A stretch of DNA of 26,653 nucleotides from assembly GCA_910589055.1 (NCBI GenBank), contig CAJURN010000032.1, positions 1 to 26,653 on the forward strand. Direction: 5' to 3'. Made by a program: the position numbers and the translations under genes. The DNA comes from an uncultured Muribaculaceae bacterium (GTDB lineage Bacteria; Bacteroidota; Bacteroidia; Bacteroidales; Muribaculaceae). Under the pieces are notes generated by a model. It saw only the letters and a program-made list of their open reading frames with translations. It ran no database searches and was not told the origin of the DNA. Positions 1 to 8,372 of the stretch are shown piece after piece. The first letter of the stretch is position 1; each line of letters begins with the position of its first letter.

Positions 1-59
1 CCCACTTCCATATCCTTGCATAGTCTTTCATTTGGTTGCTTCTGTTCTGGGCACTCCAA

Positions 60-110
60 AAGCGAGATAACTAATTGAAATTTCAAATAGTTATCTCGCT
101 TTCTTTTTAT
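60..110. terminator. Strong hairpin, probable bidirectional terminator
   Basis: The arms at 61-73 and 88-100 are perfectly complementary (AGCGAGATAACTA / TAGTTATCTCGCT). The loop is itself palindromic (TTGAAATTTCAA, 75-86), so the stem could extend almost to its centre. On the plus strand a T-rich run (TTTCTTTTTATT) follows, as in an intrinsic terminator; on the minus strand only four T follow. It lies about 170 nt beyond the last gene of the minus-strand operon, so it could end that transcript or one entering from the left. Confidence 0.6.
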
Positions 111-112
111 TC

Positions 113-131
113 TACGTGCATATTACGTGCA
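113..131. repeat. Tandem 8-nt direct repeat TACGTGCA-TAT-TACGTGCA
   Basis: Two identical copies of TACGTGCA (113-120 and 124-131) are separated by TAT and lie right beside the terminator hairpin. Short paired repeats at the edge of a defence island could be a recombinase core or a protein-binding site, but no integrase is visible in the window. The copies are short enough for chance. The rest of 1-272 holds no gene that I can support, apart from another short direct repeat, CATTTTTTAC at 174-183 and 195-204. Confidence 0.3.
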
Positions 132-272
132 AAAGGTGTCAATCGAAGTCCGCCGTTCACTCGCCCTTCGAATCATTTTTTACAAATCTCACTCCATTTT
201 TTACACCCTATCAGGAGTTGTTCGGATTTGCCGAATAACTGAACCTGCCAGGATTTCCGACAGGTTGCCGTT

Positions 273-1302
273 TTATTCATTTTGAGTTTCATTGAGCGCC
301 TTGTCGAGTTGGGCTTGTAATTCCTCCTTCTTGGGAAGATATAATTGGTAACGGGCCACAAATAGTTGATTGGTTATCCCTTCAAGTGCATATTCCATCA
401 GCACTTCATCTCGTCTGGTTCCAAGCACGATTCCTATCGGCGGATTGTCATCGGGCATACACACCTCATTTTTGAAGTAATTCAGATACAGATTCATCTG
501 GCCAATATCCCCATGCGATATTTCATCCCGCTTTAGGTCTATCAGGACATAGCATTTCAGGATGCAGTTGTAAAATACCAGATCAACCTTGAACGGCCTA
601 CCACCTATTGGCATGACGTATTGACGACCATAGAAAGCGAAACCTCGACCGAGTTCCAATAGAAACTTCTCCATATTGTCAAGGATAGCCTTCTCCAAGT
701 CGCTTTCCTTGTAACGTTTCTTTTGCTCCAATCCGGTAAACTCCAACACAAACGGGTCATGGATAATATCCTCGGGAGTCTGAATAGGATGGCCTTTATG
801 GGCAAGTGCAAGAACGCCCTTCTTGTCAGTACTGAGTGCGAGACGTTGGAACAGCGAGGATTTAATCTTCCCTAACTTTCCATTTTTGGTTGACAGCCTC
901 ATGATAATAGAATTGTCGTTCCATTTCATCCTTACATTTTAGAAGTTCATAGTAATGACTCCAGCTCAAAAGGTGTGACACTGTCACACCTTTTGGAAAG
1001 TAAAGATAAAACTTCCTCATATATATGAGGTTAGACCGACTGAATCCTTTGCCTCTCCTTACAGTCAAGTCTTTTGCCAGACGAGTTATGAGGAATTCGC
1101 CATACTCTGCTCGTATTTAGCCCTTTTGCTCGAACTCAACAATATACTGTCCTGTCTGCCAGTTAGCATCAAGCAATTCAGTATTGACCGCCTGGACCGC
1201 ACGGTTCTTTGCCTGCGTCCATAGGTTATCAATTCGGCAGATTAAATTGTCGTATTCATTCTGCGGCACTACCGCAAATATGTCATCTTTTTTGCCTTCC
1301 AT
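273..1302 (-). pseudogene. Broken YhcG/DUF1016-family PDDEXK nuclease
   Basis: Three pieces of one protein follow each other on the minus strand. The first begins with MEGKKDDIFAVV at 1302 and reads to a TAA stop at 1117-1119. The same frame continues past the stop as IRAEYGEFLITRLAKDL and then GFSRSNLIYMRKFYLYFP, which is the DUF1016 N-terminal domain. Around 865-880 the reading switches frame: KWKVRE is followed by KSSLFQRLALSTDK in another frame, which fits a short deletion. The C-terminal piece carries the PDDEXK core, with FKVDLVFYN and CYVLIDLKRDEI, and ends at 273. YhcG proteins are putative nucleases often found with restriction systems. The start lies 9 nt after the stop of the preceding gene, so it was the last gene of that operon. 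An isolated C-terminal nuclease domain of up to 218 residues could still be translated. The family call is from memory of its motifs. Confidence 0.8.
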
Positions 1303-1311
1303 AGGTAATGC

Positions 1312-2988
1312 TTAAAGCCCTTTTTGTTTGAAATATTCTTTAAAATGATCATTTAATAACTCGTAAAAGTAAGTTAGACAATTATACTTACCGAACAAGA
1401 TTGTCATATCATTTAATCCCCCTCCTCGAAACGCTAAATATTTCTTGCCATTAAACATAACGGAACGCATTACAATCAGTTCATGGGGAGCCGACACATT
1501 ATTTTCTTGCATTATTTTTGAGTTTCCAACTTCCTCAATAGTAATAATTTTCTCATCTGAAGGATGCTCACTTTTGAAATAATACGACTGAAATATGAAA
1601 TTCTGTCTTGGATTAGAATAATCTACGAATACCGAAATAAGATTTCCGCCATAGAACGCATCAAGATCTGTTGCTAATATTGGGAATTCCGACTGAATGA
1701 AATTCTGATAAGCACGTATCGTGCTCATTATAACTAATTTTGATTTTTCTAACGCTCCAGTAGGAGAGAATAAATCATAAACCATTCCTGTATTGCCATA
1801 TGTGCCTTTACGTGGATAAGGATGTGGTATCGATTCATAACCTAATTCACTGAGACACACGATTGCATCATATACAGTATTCAAATAAATAGCTTTTCCA
1901 CTCGAATGTAAGCGTATAGGATATTTTTCAATGTTTGGATATTTTGTTTGAAAGTACCGAAGCAATATTCCAACATTAAGTTCTGAATATGTATCTATAT
2001 GCAAAGATCTCCTATTAGCCTCTACAAAATCATGGACATACTCTTTCAAAAACTCCTCATCGAAAGGAATTATCCTTTGTTTCTTCACAAAATCATCAAC
2101 ATGTTTCTTGACGATTTCAAGAGCATACAGCTTCGCGTTTTCCTTGATATTATTTGAGAAACAAGAAAATGAAGCAAAATCATGATTGTGCTCAAGATTG
2201 AATATTGAGCGTTGTGGCAATTGAACTATTGGTGATACAAGCTCTCCATTTTTTATATTGAATAGCGAGTATTCTAATTGTGTATCGGAATAGGAGTATA
2301 TAGCAATTCCACGTTTCCAAAGATCAGGGAAAAGAGTTCTCCTTATACAGCTAAAAGCATTGCTTAGTAGTCTGTTATACTCATCAGAAAATATTTGAAT
2401 CTCGGAAACATCTTGTTGGTTTAATGTTGTTCTATTTTCTGGCATCTGAAGGAGTCTATCTTTCAAGAGTTTATTTTCTTCCACTATCCCTTCTTCGTTA
2501 CAAAGAAACTCGGTATGGCTTTTACATATAGTTAACCACTTTAATAGCGTTTCTTCAACATTGTCCGCATAGAGTTCCTCATGATTCTCGAAATGAATAG
2601 TTATTGTGCCTTGGGATTCTTTTCCACGGTTGTCTTTAAGCATCTTTCTTGAGATATACTTCCAAAGAACCTTATTACATGAATGGTCAACAGCCAGTAG
2701 AAAAACGTTATCAGTCGTTACTTCTGCATATGCAAATAATGATGTTGGACAAGGATACTTATTTAGCCCTTCATAGCGACAGGAAACCGTCTTAACTTGA
2801 ACCGTAATTTTACCACAAATCCGTTTAGAACTGTCCAATAATTCTATATAGCCGTCGATGTTAGCTTTCTTGTCCTCCAGCTCAATCTGAGCCTTAGCTT
2901 TGCCAAGCAGAAGCTGCCTAATAAAAAGTACCGAACGTTCTTCTTTTACACCATTATCAGTAAGCGATACATTTGCAAGATAAGCCAT
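1312..2988 (-). CDS. PDDEXK-like (DUF4365-type) protein of a restriction operon
   Basis: The gene encodes 558 residues with no signal peptide or membrane segment. The N-terminal 110 residues resemble DUF4365 PD-(D/E)XK nuclease-like domains: NIDGYIELLD around residues 43-52, then GKITVQVKTV around 59-68 supplying a Q-x-K motif, followed by alternating strands (NVFLLAVD, KVLWKYI). The remaining 440 residues match nothing I recognise; two aromatic-rich stretches occur near the end (NFIFQSYYF, TYFYELL). The ATG is only 2 nt downstream of the stop of the helicase/methyltransferase gene, which suggests translational coupling and a role as accessory nuclease or effector of that system. Codon use is much more AT-rich than in the upstream half of the operon. 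It could also be an independent defence gene that settled in the operon. The DUF4365 call rests on motif spacing only. Confidence 0.65.
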   Translation of the reverse strand: MAYLANVSLTDNGVKEERSVLFIRQLLLGKAKAQIELEDKKANIDGYIELLDSSKRICGKITVQVKTVSCRYEGLNKYPCPTSLFAYAEVTTDNVFLLAVDHSCNKVLWKYISRKMLKDNRGKESQGTITIHFENHEELYADNVEETLLKWLTICKSHTEFLCNEEGIVEENKLLKDRLLQMPENRTTLNQQDVSEIQIFSDEYNRLLSNAFSCIRRTLFPDLWKRGIAIYSYSDTQLEYSLFNIKNGELVSPIVQLPQRSIFNLEHNHDFASFSCFSNNIKENAKLYALEIVKKHVDDFVKKQRIIPFDEEFLKEYVHDFVEANRRSLHIDTYSELNVGILLRYFQTKYPNIEKYPIRLHSSGKAIYLNTVYDAIVCLSELGYESIPHPYPRKGTYGNTGMVYDLFSPTGALEKSKLVIMSTIRAYQNFIQSEFPILATDLDAFYGGNLISVFVDYSNPRQNFIFQSYYFKSEHPSDEKIITIEEVGNSKIMQENNVSAPHELIVMRSVMFNGKKYLAFRGGGLNDMTILFGKYNCLTYFYELLNDHFKEYFKQKGL

Positions 2989-2990
2989 AC

Positions 2991-5900
2991 TTACATAGGT
3001 TTAATCATGGATTCAATGAAAGAAACCTCATCGGAGGTCATTCCATACTTAGTATAGAGCTGTCGGTCGATGTCGGCAACAGACTGCGACCAGTCAATGT
3101 CGCTATTGGACGTGAAGTCTTGCAGCGGAACGAAAATAAAGCGTTCCTTTCTTATGTCCAAGGTCGGAAGTGCTTGAAGAAGCAAAAATCTTGCGAACTT
3201 TGATGATAAGTAAAAATACGCATTGTCAGCTTCGGACTTCCTCTCAAATTTGCCTATGGCAATATAAGATTCTGTGCATATTTCGTTGGGAGCAATTATT
3301 TTAGTTGTTGCAAGTACTTTTACTTGACCATTTTCATCAGTTTCGCCTAAATGTCCAGATAAGGCTTTACCGGTTATGACGTTAAATTTGTCAACATAGT
3401 CAACACTTGAAGATACCGATTCAAATGGCACGAATCCAACTCCTTTGCTGGTATGTAAAAGTAAGTCATTCTCAGCCATTTTCGTATCTTCTCCACGTTC
3501 ATATGTCCTTAACCCAAAAGGTTTATATGGCGCAATGATATTGGATAAAGGGGTAAAGCCATTTTTTGCCAGAACTTTATGAATAATTGAAGTCGCCTCG
3601 TTATATCGCGGGAAAATATCATATGGGATAAATTCATTGAGCAACCTATTTGCTGAAACCCTTTTACCATCTATAACATTCACGAATTTAACATTGTGAC
3701 TGTCATATTTATTTGACCATCGGAAATAACAAACGCCACCACTAATATTTGCGGTTTCAAAGACATCTTTCGGATTTGGGAAATCATATATAACATCTAT
3801 ATGGGTTTCATTAAGCATTTGCTCTCTGAAATCGTCCAAACCCCGGCCACCTCCATACCATTTTGCCGGCATAATAAGAGTAATATAATCAGGTCTTATT
3901 GCTTTAGAAGCATCAACAAATTTATTGTAGATAGGTACGGCGGCGGCTCCGTTGCCACCACCATCCATAACCTGATACGGCGGATTGCCGACTATTGCGT
4001 TAATTTTCACGTTCTTTCCTACTAAGTCGTAAACTTCCTTGATGAAAAGTTCGGGTTGATTCTTGATTTTATTGATTAGGTCGTCTGGTGCCCACATATT
4101 AGCTTTTCCCTCACGAAAGCCGAGCAATGTGCGGCGGGTGATTGACTTAGCCATCTTAGTTTTGCAGATGACAAAGACATTGTCGCGAACAGTAGCATCC
4201 CAAATGGCCTGATGCTCCTCAACTGTCTGTGGAGATGACCATTCGTTGCGAAGCCTTGCACGATAGGCGTTGTATGTCAGCAGCAAAGGATACAGGCCGG
4301 TTTTGGAATTGATTTCTAAAAGGTGAGTGTCCGGGTTGAATACCTCGGCTGTCACGTAATCACGGTCAACGAATCGTGGCTCCTCAATGGTCTCAGTAAA
4401 GTCATCATTGAAGAAAGTGTAGCCACCAAGCGTATCGCTTAAGTGCATGTTGACGATACGCCATGGAGTTAATACGGTCTCCTTGTCGGGATTGCGGAAT
4501 GTGGAAAATATATCGGCGATACGGGAGATGCGCTGTTCAATGGGCATTTCATCAGCATTCCTTACCATTTGGCGTATTCGCTTGGCGGCAGCGATGAAGA
4601 TGTCTGGGTCATAGTATTTCTTGAATCGTCGGAACTCCGCTTTGCTCAGCGGTCGTTTAATCTTTCGCTTCTTGCCGTCAGTTCCTATTTCGTCATACTC
4701 ACAGGTTGGCATGAACTCATCCCATGAGGCTGTGTCAATGAGATTCTCGAAGTTGTCAATAGTGATTTCCTCTTTCTCATCGTCAATCTCCGCACCATAT
4801 ATCAGCAATGGCATACGAATGGAGATAGAGCGCAATACGGAGATTGCATTCTGACGCATCTCCTGACGCTTCTTCTGCTCTGCTATGGCAGCTTCATCCT
4901 CCGGAGTGCGTTCCTTTTTCGGTTTCTTCTTCGCTTCCTCTGCCTTCTTGTATTCTTCGTCGGTGAGGCCCTGCTTATTTACATCAATTTCAGTTGTGCC
5001 CTTCTGAGCCTTAGTTTTGCCTATCGCTTTGCCAATGCGGTTGAACTCGTTAACATCCACCGCATCGAGTTTCAAAAGTTCATCGTTGTAGAGACCTCCG
5101 TCCTCAAAGCCACTTCTAACCACACGCTCAATATAAACTTTCTTGACACGTTCCATGAGGTTATTGGTATTTATCTTTCTCATGTGCGAGCCATCAAGAG
5201 CAATTACAGAACAATAGTTTAGAAACTCTCCAAGTCTCTCTTTCTGTTCTGAATCGGCTTTGCCGGGCTTGGTGTTGACCCTTGTGACCTCAGCCAAAAC
5301 CGTCAGTGTCCGGTCAGGTGCAAAATCAAACACATAGCAGTTGTCCTTAACCAATCCACCAAACTCAAACGGAGTTTGAACACGGAAAATGGTCTGCATA
5401 TATGCGGATGCGGCGGTGTTGAAAGTTCCTGCCAACATCAGCACGCCAGTCCAAGGCTTGACACTGACACCGGTTGTCAAGCGTCCGCATGACAATGTAA
5501 TGGTACGTGTCGCAAATGGGTTAGCGGTTATAGCATCATTGAGTTTTTGTAGTGCGTTGTTGTATCGGCGTTCCTCATCATCATCAGTTACACCCATGTC
5601 TCCGGCCACATTGACTATCTGAACACCATTGGCACCAAACTCATCGTGGTCTATCAACAATTTTTCAAGCGCAGCGGCCTCCTTTACTCCCGGCACCACC
5701 CAAAGTGTGTGCCTGAAGATGTTGCGGAAACGGTCATTGGAGAATGGATAAAGGGACTCTTTGTCATTCTTCGTAAGAAGATCAAGAAATCTAAGCACAT
5801 AATCCTCATGCACGAACTTTCCAAATTTATCCGTGCGGAAGAACTCGCGGAAATTGAATGCTACTTCCTTATCAGCAAACCGCTGTTGATTCATTAGTTT

Positions 5901-7019
5901 GCCAAGGTCGTAGGTGTAGATATTCATTGCAGGGAGCGTGCCATACGGATTGTAATCGCCCGGATGGTCAATCTCCCATTGCTTCTTGGCTTTCTGCTCG
6001 TTAATGTAGTCCCAAGAAAATGTTTCCTCTTCCTCAAACTCATTCTGGATATTGAAAGGAGTGCCTGACAGATGAAGAACCTTAGTTTTCTTTTTCTTCA
6101 GTTCTTCAAGTACATTCTTGCCGAGAGTTGTTTGAGTACCTTCATGGGCTTCATCCACTATAATAAAGTCCCAATCGGTTTCAAAAAGTTCGTAGTTCTT
6201 ATCAAATTTGCCGCCCGCCAGTGCCGAACCACGCAAATCTTGCATCGAGGCGAAATAGACATACGAGTTAGGCTCAGCTTGTTTTGCAAAGGCTTCCACC
6301 TCATCAAAATCTATCTTGGCGGCTTTAGAGCCATAGATCCAACGACCTCCGCTATCGAAGAAAATCTTGTTGAAATCGTCAAACCAGCTCTCGTTAACCA
6401 CAGGACGGTGAGTAAGTATGAGAGTGCGTTTGAACTGCATCCTCCTAACAACTTCGAGTGCGCTGAGAGTCTTGCCGAAACGCATCTTGGCGTTCCAAAG
6501 CATCTTGTTGCCTTTCTTGAATTGCTTGGTCGCCATTTCAATAGCGGTCAACTGTTCCGGACGGAAATCTATTGGCTGCTGTGCAGGGGCAATATCTTCA
6601 GGATTGAGCGTTTTTCTGCCTAACTTGATGGCTTCAATGGACTTCATCACGGTTGGAGGGTCGCACTCAAACCATTCGGTTGCTTTGCCCGAGATGTCGA
6701 AGTGGCGCATCTTGAATCCGGAGTTGAGAAGCACCTGATGAACGGCCTTGTCGTTGAAATGTGTGAAGGTGTTGCCTTCAATGAAAAAAGAAGGAGTTGC
6801 CCACACAAGTTCATACTTGATACCGGCGGTCTGTGTATATTGTTTGATACGGGCATGTGCTGCCTGCCTTAACTCCTTGCAATCGTGGGTGAGTTGGTTT
6901 GGCCACAGTTCGCCTTGATAAGTGGCTTCACCTATCTTTACTGCTCCCTTGTGTTCCTTGTCGTTGATTCGGAACACATATATGAGCCTCGAAGTCGGCA
7001 TTTTGAACGTTTCAACCAT
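2991..7019 (-). CDS. GIY-YIG-like/SF2 helicase/N6-adenine methyltransferase restriction polypeptide
   Basis: This 1342-residue protein appears to be a single-chain restriction-modification enzyme. Residues 1-120 look like a GIY-YIG-type (T5orf172/MUG113) domain: IYVFRI near 13-18, AVKIGEAT near 26-33, an HxRIKQY helix, and a closing TEWFE. Residues 150-570 are a superfamily 2 helicase: NAKMRFGKT (motif I, 176-184), IIVDEAH (DEAH, 286-292), LSGTPFN (317-323), and a TTGVSV/RVQTP segment (motifs V-VI, 515-550). A lysine/glutamate-rich linker spans about 680-725. The methyltransferase part has TPWRIVNMHL (851-860), LLEINSKTGLYP (900-911, SAM-binding motif I) and NPPY (1012-1015, catalytic motif IV). 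The last 300 residues, probably target recognition, are coded by AT-rich DNA. Layout is like type ISP enzymes but with a GIY-YIG-like module in front. It starts 6 nt after the upstream gene and has an alternative Met at residue 7. Target sequence unknown. Confidence 0.85.
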   Translation of the reverse strand: MVETFKMPTSRLIYVFRINDKEHKGAVKIGEATYQGELWPNQLTHDCKELRQAAHARIKQYTQTAGIKYELVWATPSFFIEGNTFTHFNDKAVHQVLLNSGFKMRHFDISGKATEWFECDPPTVMKSIEAIKLGRKTLNPEDIAPAQQPIDFRPEQLTAIEMATKQFKKGNKMLWNAKMRFGKTLSALEVVRRMQFKRTLILTHRPVVNESWFDDFNKIFFDSGGRWIYGSKAAKIDFDEVEAFAKQAEPNSYVYFASMQDLRGSALAGGKFDKNYELFETDWDFIIVDEAHEGTQTTLGKNVLEELKKKKTKVLHLSGTPFNIQNEFEEEETFSWDYINEQKAKKQWEIDHPGDYNPYGTLPAMNIYTYDLGKLMNQQRFADKEVAFNFREFFRTDKFGKFVHEDYVLRFLDLLTKNDKESLYPFSNDRFRNIFRHTLWVVPGVKEAAALEKLLIDHDEFGANGVQIVNVAGDMGVTDDDEERRYNNALQKLNDAITANPFATRTITLSCGRLTTGVSVKPWTGVLMLAGTFNTAASAYMQTIFRVQTPFEFGGLVKDNCYVFDFAPDRTLTVLAEVTRVNTKPGKADSEQKERLGEFLNYCSVIALDGSHMRKINTNNLMERVKKVYIERVVRSGFEDGGLYNDELLKLDAVDVNEFNRIGKAIGKTKAQKGTTEIDVNKQGLTDEEYKKAEEAKKKPKKERTPEDEAAIAEQKKRQEMRQNAISVLRSISIRMPLLIYGAEIDDEKEEITIDNFENLIDTASWDEFMPTCEYDEIGTDGKKRKIKRPLSKAEFRRFKKYYDPDIFIAAAKRIRQMVRNADEMPIEQRISRIADIFSTFRNPDKETVLTPWRIVNMHLSDTLGGYTFFNDDFTETIEEPRFVDRDYVTAEVFNPDTHLLEINSKTGLYPLLLTYNAYRARLRNEWSSPQTVEEHQAIWDATVRDNVFVICKTKMAKSITRRTLLGFREGKANMWAPDDLINKIKNQPELFIKEVYDLVGKNVKINAIVGNPPYQVMDGGGNGAAAVPIYNKFVDASKAIRPDYITLIMPAKWYGGGRGLDDFREQMLNETHIDVIYDFPNPKDVFETANISGGVCYFRWSNKYDSHNVKFVNVIDGKRVSANRLLNEFIPYDIFPRYNEATSIIHKVLAKNGFTPLSNIIAPYKPFGLRTYERGEDTKMAENDLLLHTSKGVGFVPFESVSSSVDYVDKFNVITGKALSGHLGETDENGQVKVLATTKIIAPNEICTESYIAIGKFERKSEADNAYFYLSSKFARFLLLQALPTLDIRKERFIFVPLQDFTSNSDIDWSQSVADIDRQLYTKYGMTSDEVSFIESMIKPM

Positions 7020-7025
7020 GGTATG

Positions 7026-8045
7026 TTATCTGATTAGGTCGATATAGCGGAGTTTCTTCTTGGCTTTCTCCGGTTTGCCGTTCTGACCCCAATCACAGAT
7101 TATGGCGTATGTGCCATTGTGCAGTTTAAGGTCTCCATCTTTACACCCCTTGCATGGGGTTATTGTTTCTTCAACATCACCAAACAGTCCTACGTTGGTA
7201 ATCTTGGTGCTATGGCATGTATCGGGGATTACACCCTTCAATCCATCCATCTGCCAGATATTCCAAGATATGACGTAGGCAATGTATGATAATGATTTAA
7301 GCGACGGCATCTTTCCGAATTTGGCGCGGAAATAATCAATGAATGTGTAAAGCAATGCTTCGCGGGCTAATACCAGATTATCACCTTGCCATTCGTAGCC
7401 GTATGTATTCTTATAGGCCAGTCGTGCCCCGTCAAGCCACTCCTCGGTAGTCCCTGTATTTTCACTGACAACACGGAGTTTGCGGTCGAGAAGACCAATT
7501 CGTTTCTCAATGGGAATCTCCTCTCCTGTTACGGTATCGTAACGGCTAACAAGATATGGAGCTTCGCCACATGTGATTTCCATTCGTGTGTCACCGACAT
7601 AGTCACGCCAGGATTTCCCATCGGGAAAGGTTATGTGGTTGTAATTTACAACCCAAGTGTGGTTTCCATCGGTAGCATCCACTTCAGTATTAAATACATT
7701 ATCACGCCCGAACCAAGCATTGTCGATTAAATTATTCTGCTTATTGCAAATCCATGACGGGGTGAATACTTCCGCCATTTCACGGCTACGCTGCCTTTGG
7801 GCATCGGTGGCTTTTGCTGCACGCGGTATGATAATTTTACCGTATTCACCTATGATTTTGTCAACGGTAATCTGATCCACATAAGCGAAGCCATCGCCGA
7901 GATACGAATAGTTATTCGTAGCCCAGATGATGTTAACCTGCACATCGGGAGTGCTCAAAGTATGGTCTTTGAGTAGAATCGTCAGCAACTCCGGTGATAG
8001 AGCGGCTATTTCATCTTCCTTTATGTCGATGTTTTCGTTTGCCAT
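7026..8045 (-). CDS. Restriction-system methyltransferase-like (subunit M) protein
   Basis: The gene encodes 339 residues. REMAEVFTPSWI (88-99) matches the EVFTP segment that opens many N6-adenine methyltransferases, and MEITCGEAPYLVSRYD (155-170) stands where SAM-binding motif I is expected. RIGLLDRKL and LVLAREALLYTFIDYF fill the following positions. I find no NPPY/DPPY tetrapeptide, so its own catalysis is doubtful. A cysteine cluster near the C-terminus (CHS...CKGCKDG) could bind zinc. Proteins of this size and type typically precede a large helicase/methyltransferase gene in Bacteroidota, as here with a 6-nt gap, so a partner or specificity role in one complex is the simplest reading. 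It is the first gene of the minus-strand operon and follows a leader of about 175 nt. The ATG at 8045 is followed directly by MANENIDIKEDE and no better start is apparent. Confidence 0.75.
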   Translation of the reverse strand: MANENIDIKEDEIAALSPELLTILLKDHTLSTPDVQVNIIWATNNYSYLGDGFAYVDQITVDKIIGEYGKIIIPRAAKATDAQRQRSREMAEVFTPSWICNKQNNLIDNAWFGRDNVFNTEVDATDGNHTWVVNYNHITFPDGKSWRDYVGDTRMEITCGEAPYLVSRYDTVTGEEIPIEKRIGLLDRKLRVVSENTGTTEEWLDGARLAYKNTYGYEWQGDNLVLAREALLYTFIDYFRAKFGKMPSLKSLSYIAYVISWNIWQMDGLKGVIPDTCHSTKITNVGLFGDVEETITPCKGCKDGDLKLHNGTYAIICDWGQNGKPEKAKKKLRYIDLIR

Positions 8046-8220
8046 TAAAAATGCAAAAACTTCCTTGTAGCATCTGAAGGCTGACCTTATCGAGCTATGC
8101 TCGCTTCGCGACTGCGAAGAACGCCTGTAACGACTACTAAGGAGTTTTCAAAGGGTTTTCGGCTCGTGCCGTAGGTCTTTTATTATCAGTCGGTCATTTT
8201 CAGATAGGCGTTACTATTCC
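8046..8220 (-). promoter_or_regulatory. Structured leader of the restriction operon
   Basis: Between the predicted transcription start (about 8220) and the first ATG lies an untranslated leader. It contains a minimal ORF, ATG ACC GAC TGA (8197 down to 8186), followed in frame by two more stops. It also has local hairpins CGGC-TCGT-GCCG (8160-8171) and CTTCGC-GACT-GCGAAG (8103-8118). Near the 5' end AGGCGTTAC (8206-8214, plus-strand reading) can pair either through AGGCGTT with AACGCCT (8120-8126) or through CGTTAC with GTAACG (8127-8132). The two pairings share CGTT and exclude each other, as in an attenuator. A three-residue leader peptide with alternative hairpins is known for the Bacteroides tetQ leader of CTnDOT; the parallel is inference. 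Confidence 0.5.
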
Positions 8221-8226
8221 TAATTA

Positions 8227-8257
8227 CAAAGTTACAAAGAATTTTTGAGATAACAAT
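8227..8257 (-). promoter_or_regulatory. Bacteroidota promoter of the restriction operon
   Basis: Read on the minus strand, TAACTTTG (8234 to 8227) matches the Bacteroidota -7 box TAnnTTTG exactly. A weaker -33 box, ATTG against TTTG, lies at 8257-8254 with a 19-nt spacer. Transcription would begin near 8220. The -33 half lies inside the left arm of the inverted repeat at 8250-8289. Confidence 0.6.
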
Positions 8258-8289
8258 CGGTTATGCTTTCGAGCATAACCGATTGTTAT
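8250..8289. repeat. Perfect 18-bp inverted repeat with TTCG loop
   Basis: ATAACAATCGGTTATGCT (8250-8267) and AGCATAACCGATTGTTAT (8272-8289) are exact reverse complements around TTCG. Both flanking genes point away from it and no T-run follows on either strand, so a terminator for either neighbour is unlikely. Its overlap with the -33 element of the minus-strand promoter makes an operator possible. An orphan terminator from a lost gene at the island edge is the alternative. Confidence 0.75.
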
Positions 8290-8372
8290 ATGGGTTAAAT
8301 CCTCTGTGCCTCATGATTTAAGCTCGCTTTTGCCCGCCGGTGTGGCGGAGTTGGTGCGGGGAACGTGGTTTT

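Noticed and set aside
174..204. CATTTTTTAC repeated twice, considered as replication iterons or a CRISPR-like repeat
   Set aside because: Only two short AT-rich copies 21 nt apart, with no replication gene or Cas gene nearby.
173..361. 62-codon minus-strand frame past the YhcG remnant
   Set aside because: It overlaps the end of the nuclease domain in another frame and has low-complexity basic content with no homology I recognise.
6072..6623. 183-codon plus-strand frame opposite the helicase domain
   Set aside because: The opposite strand encodes helicase motifs I and DEAH here, so this is a shadow.
8336..8355. Stretch resembling the 5' end and D-arm of a tRNA-Leu (GCCGGTGTGGCGGAGTTGGT)
   Set aside because: No anticodon arm, variable arm or T-arm follows, and the match is only 20 nt; a tRNA fragment left by island integration is conceivable but unsupported.
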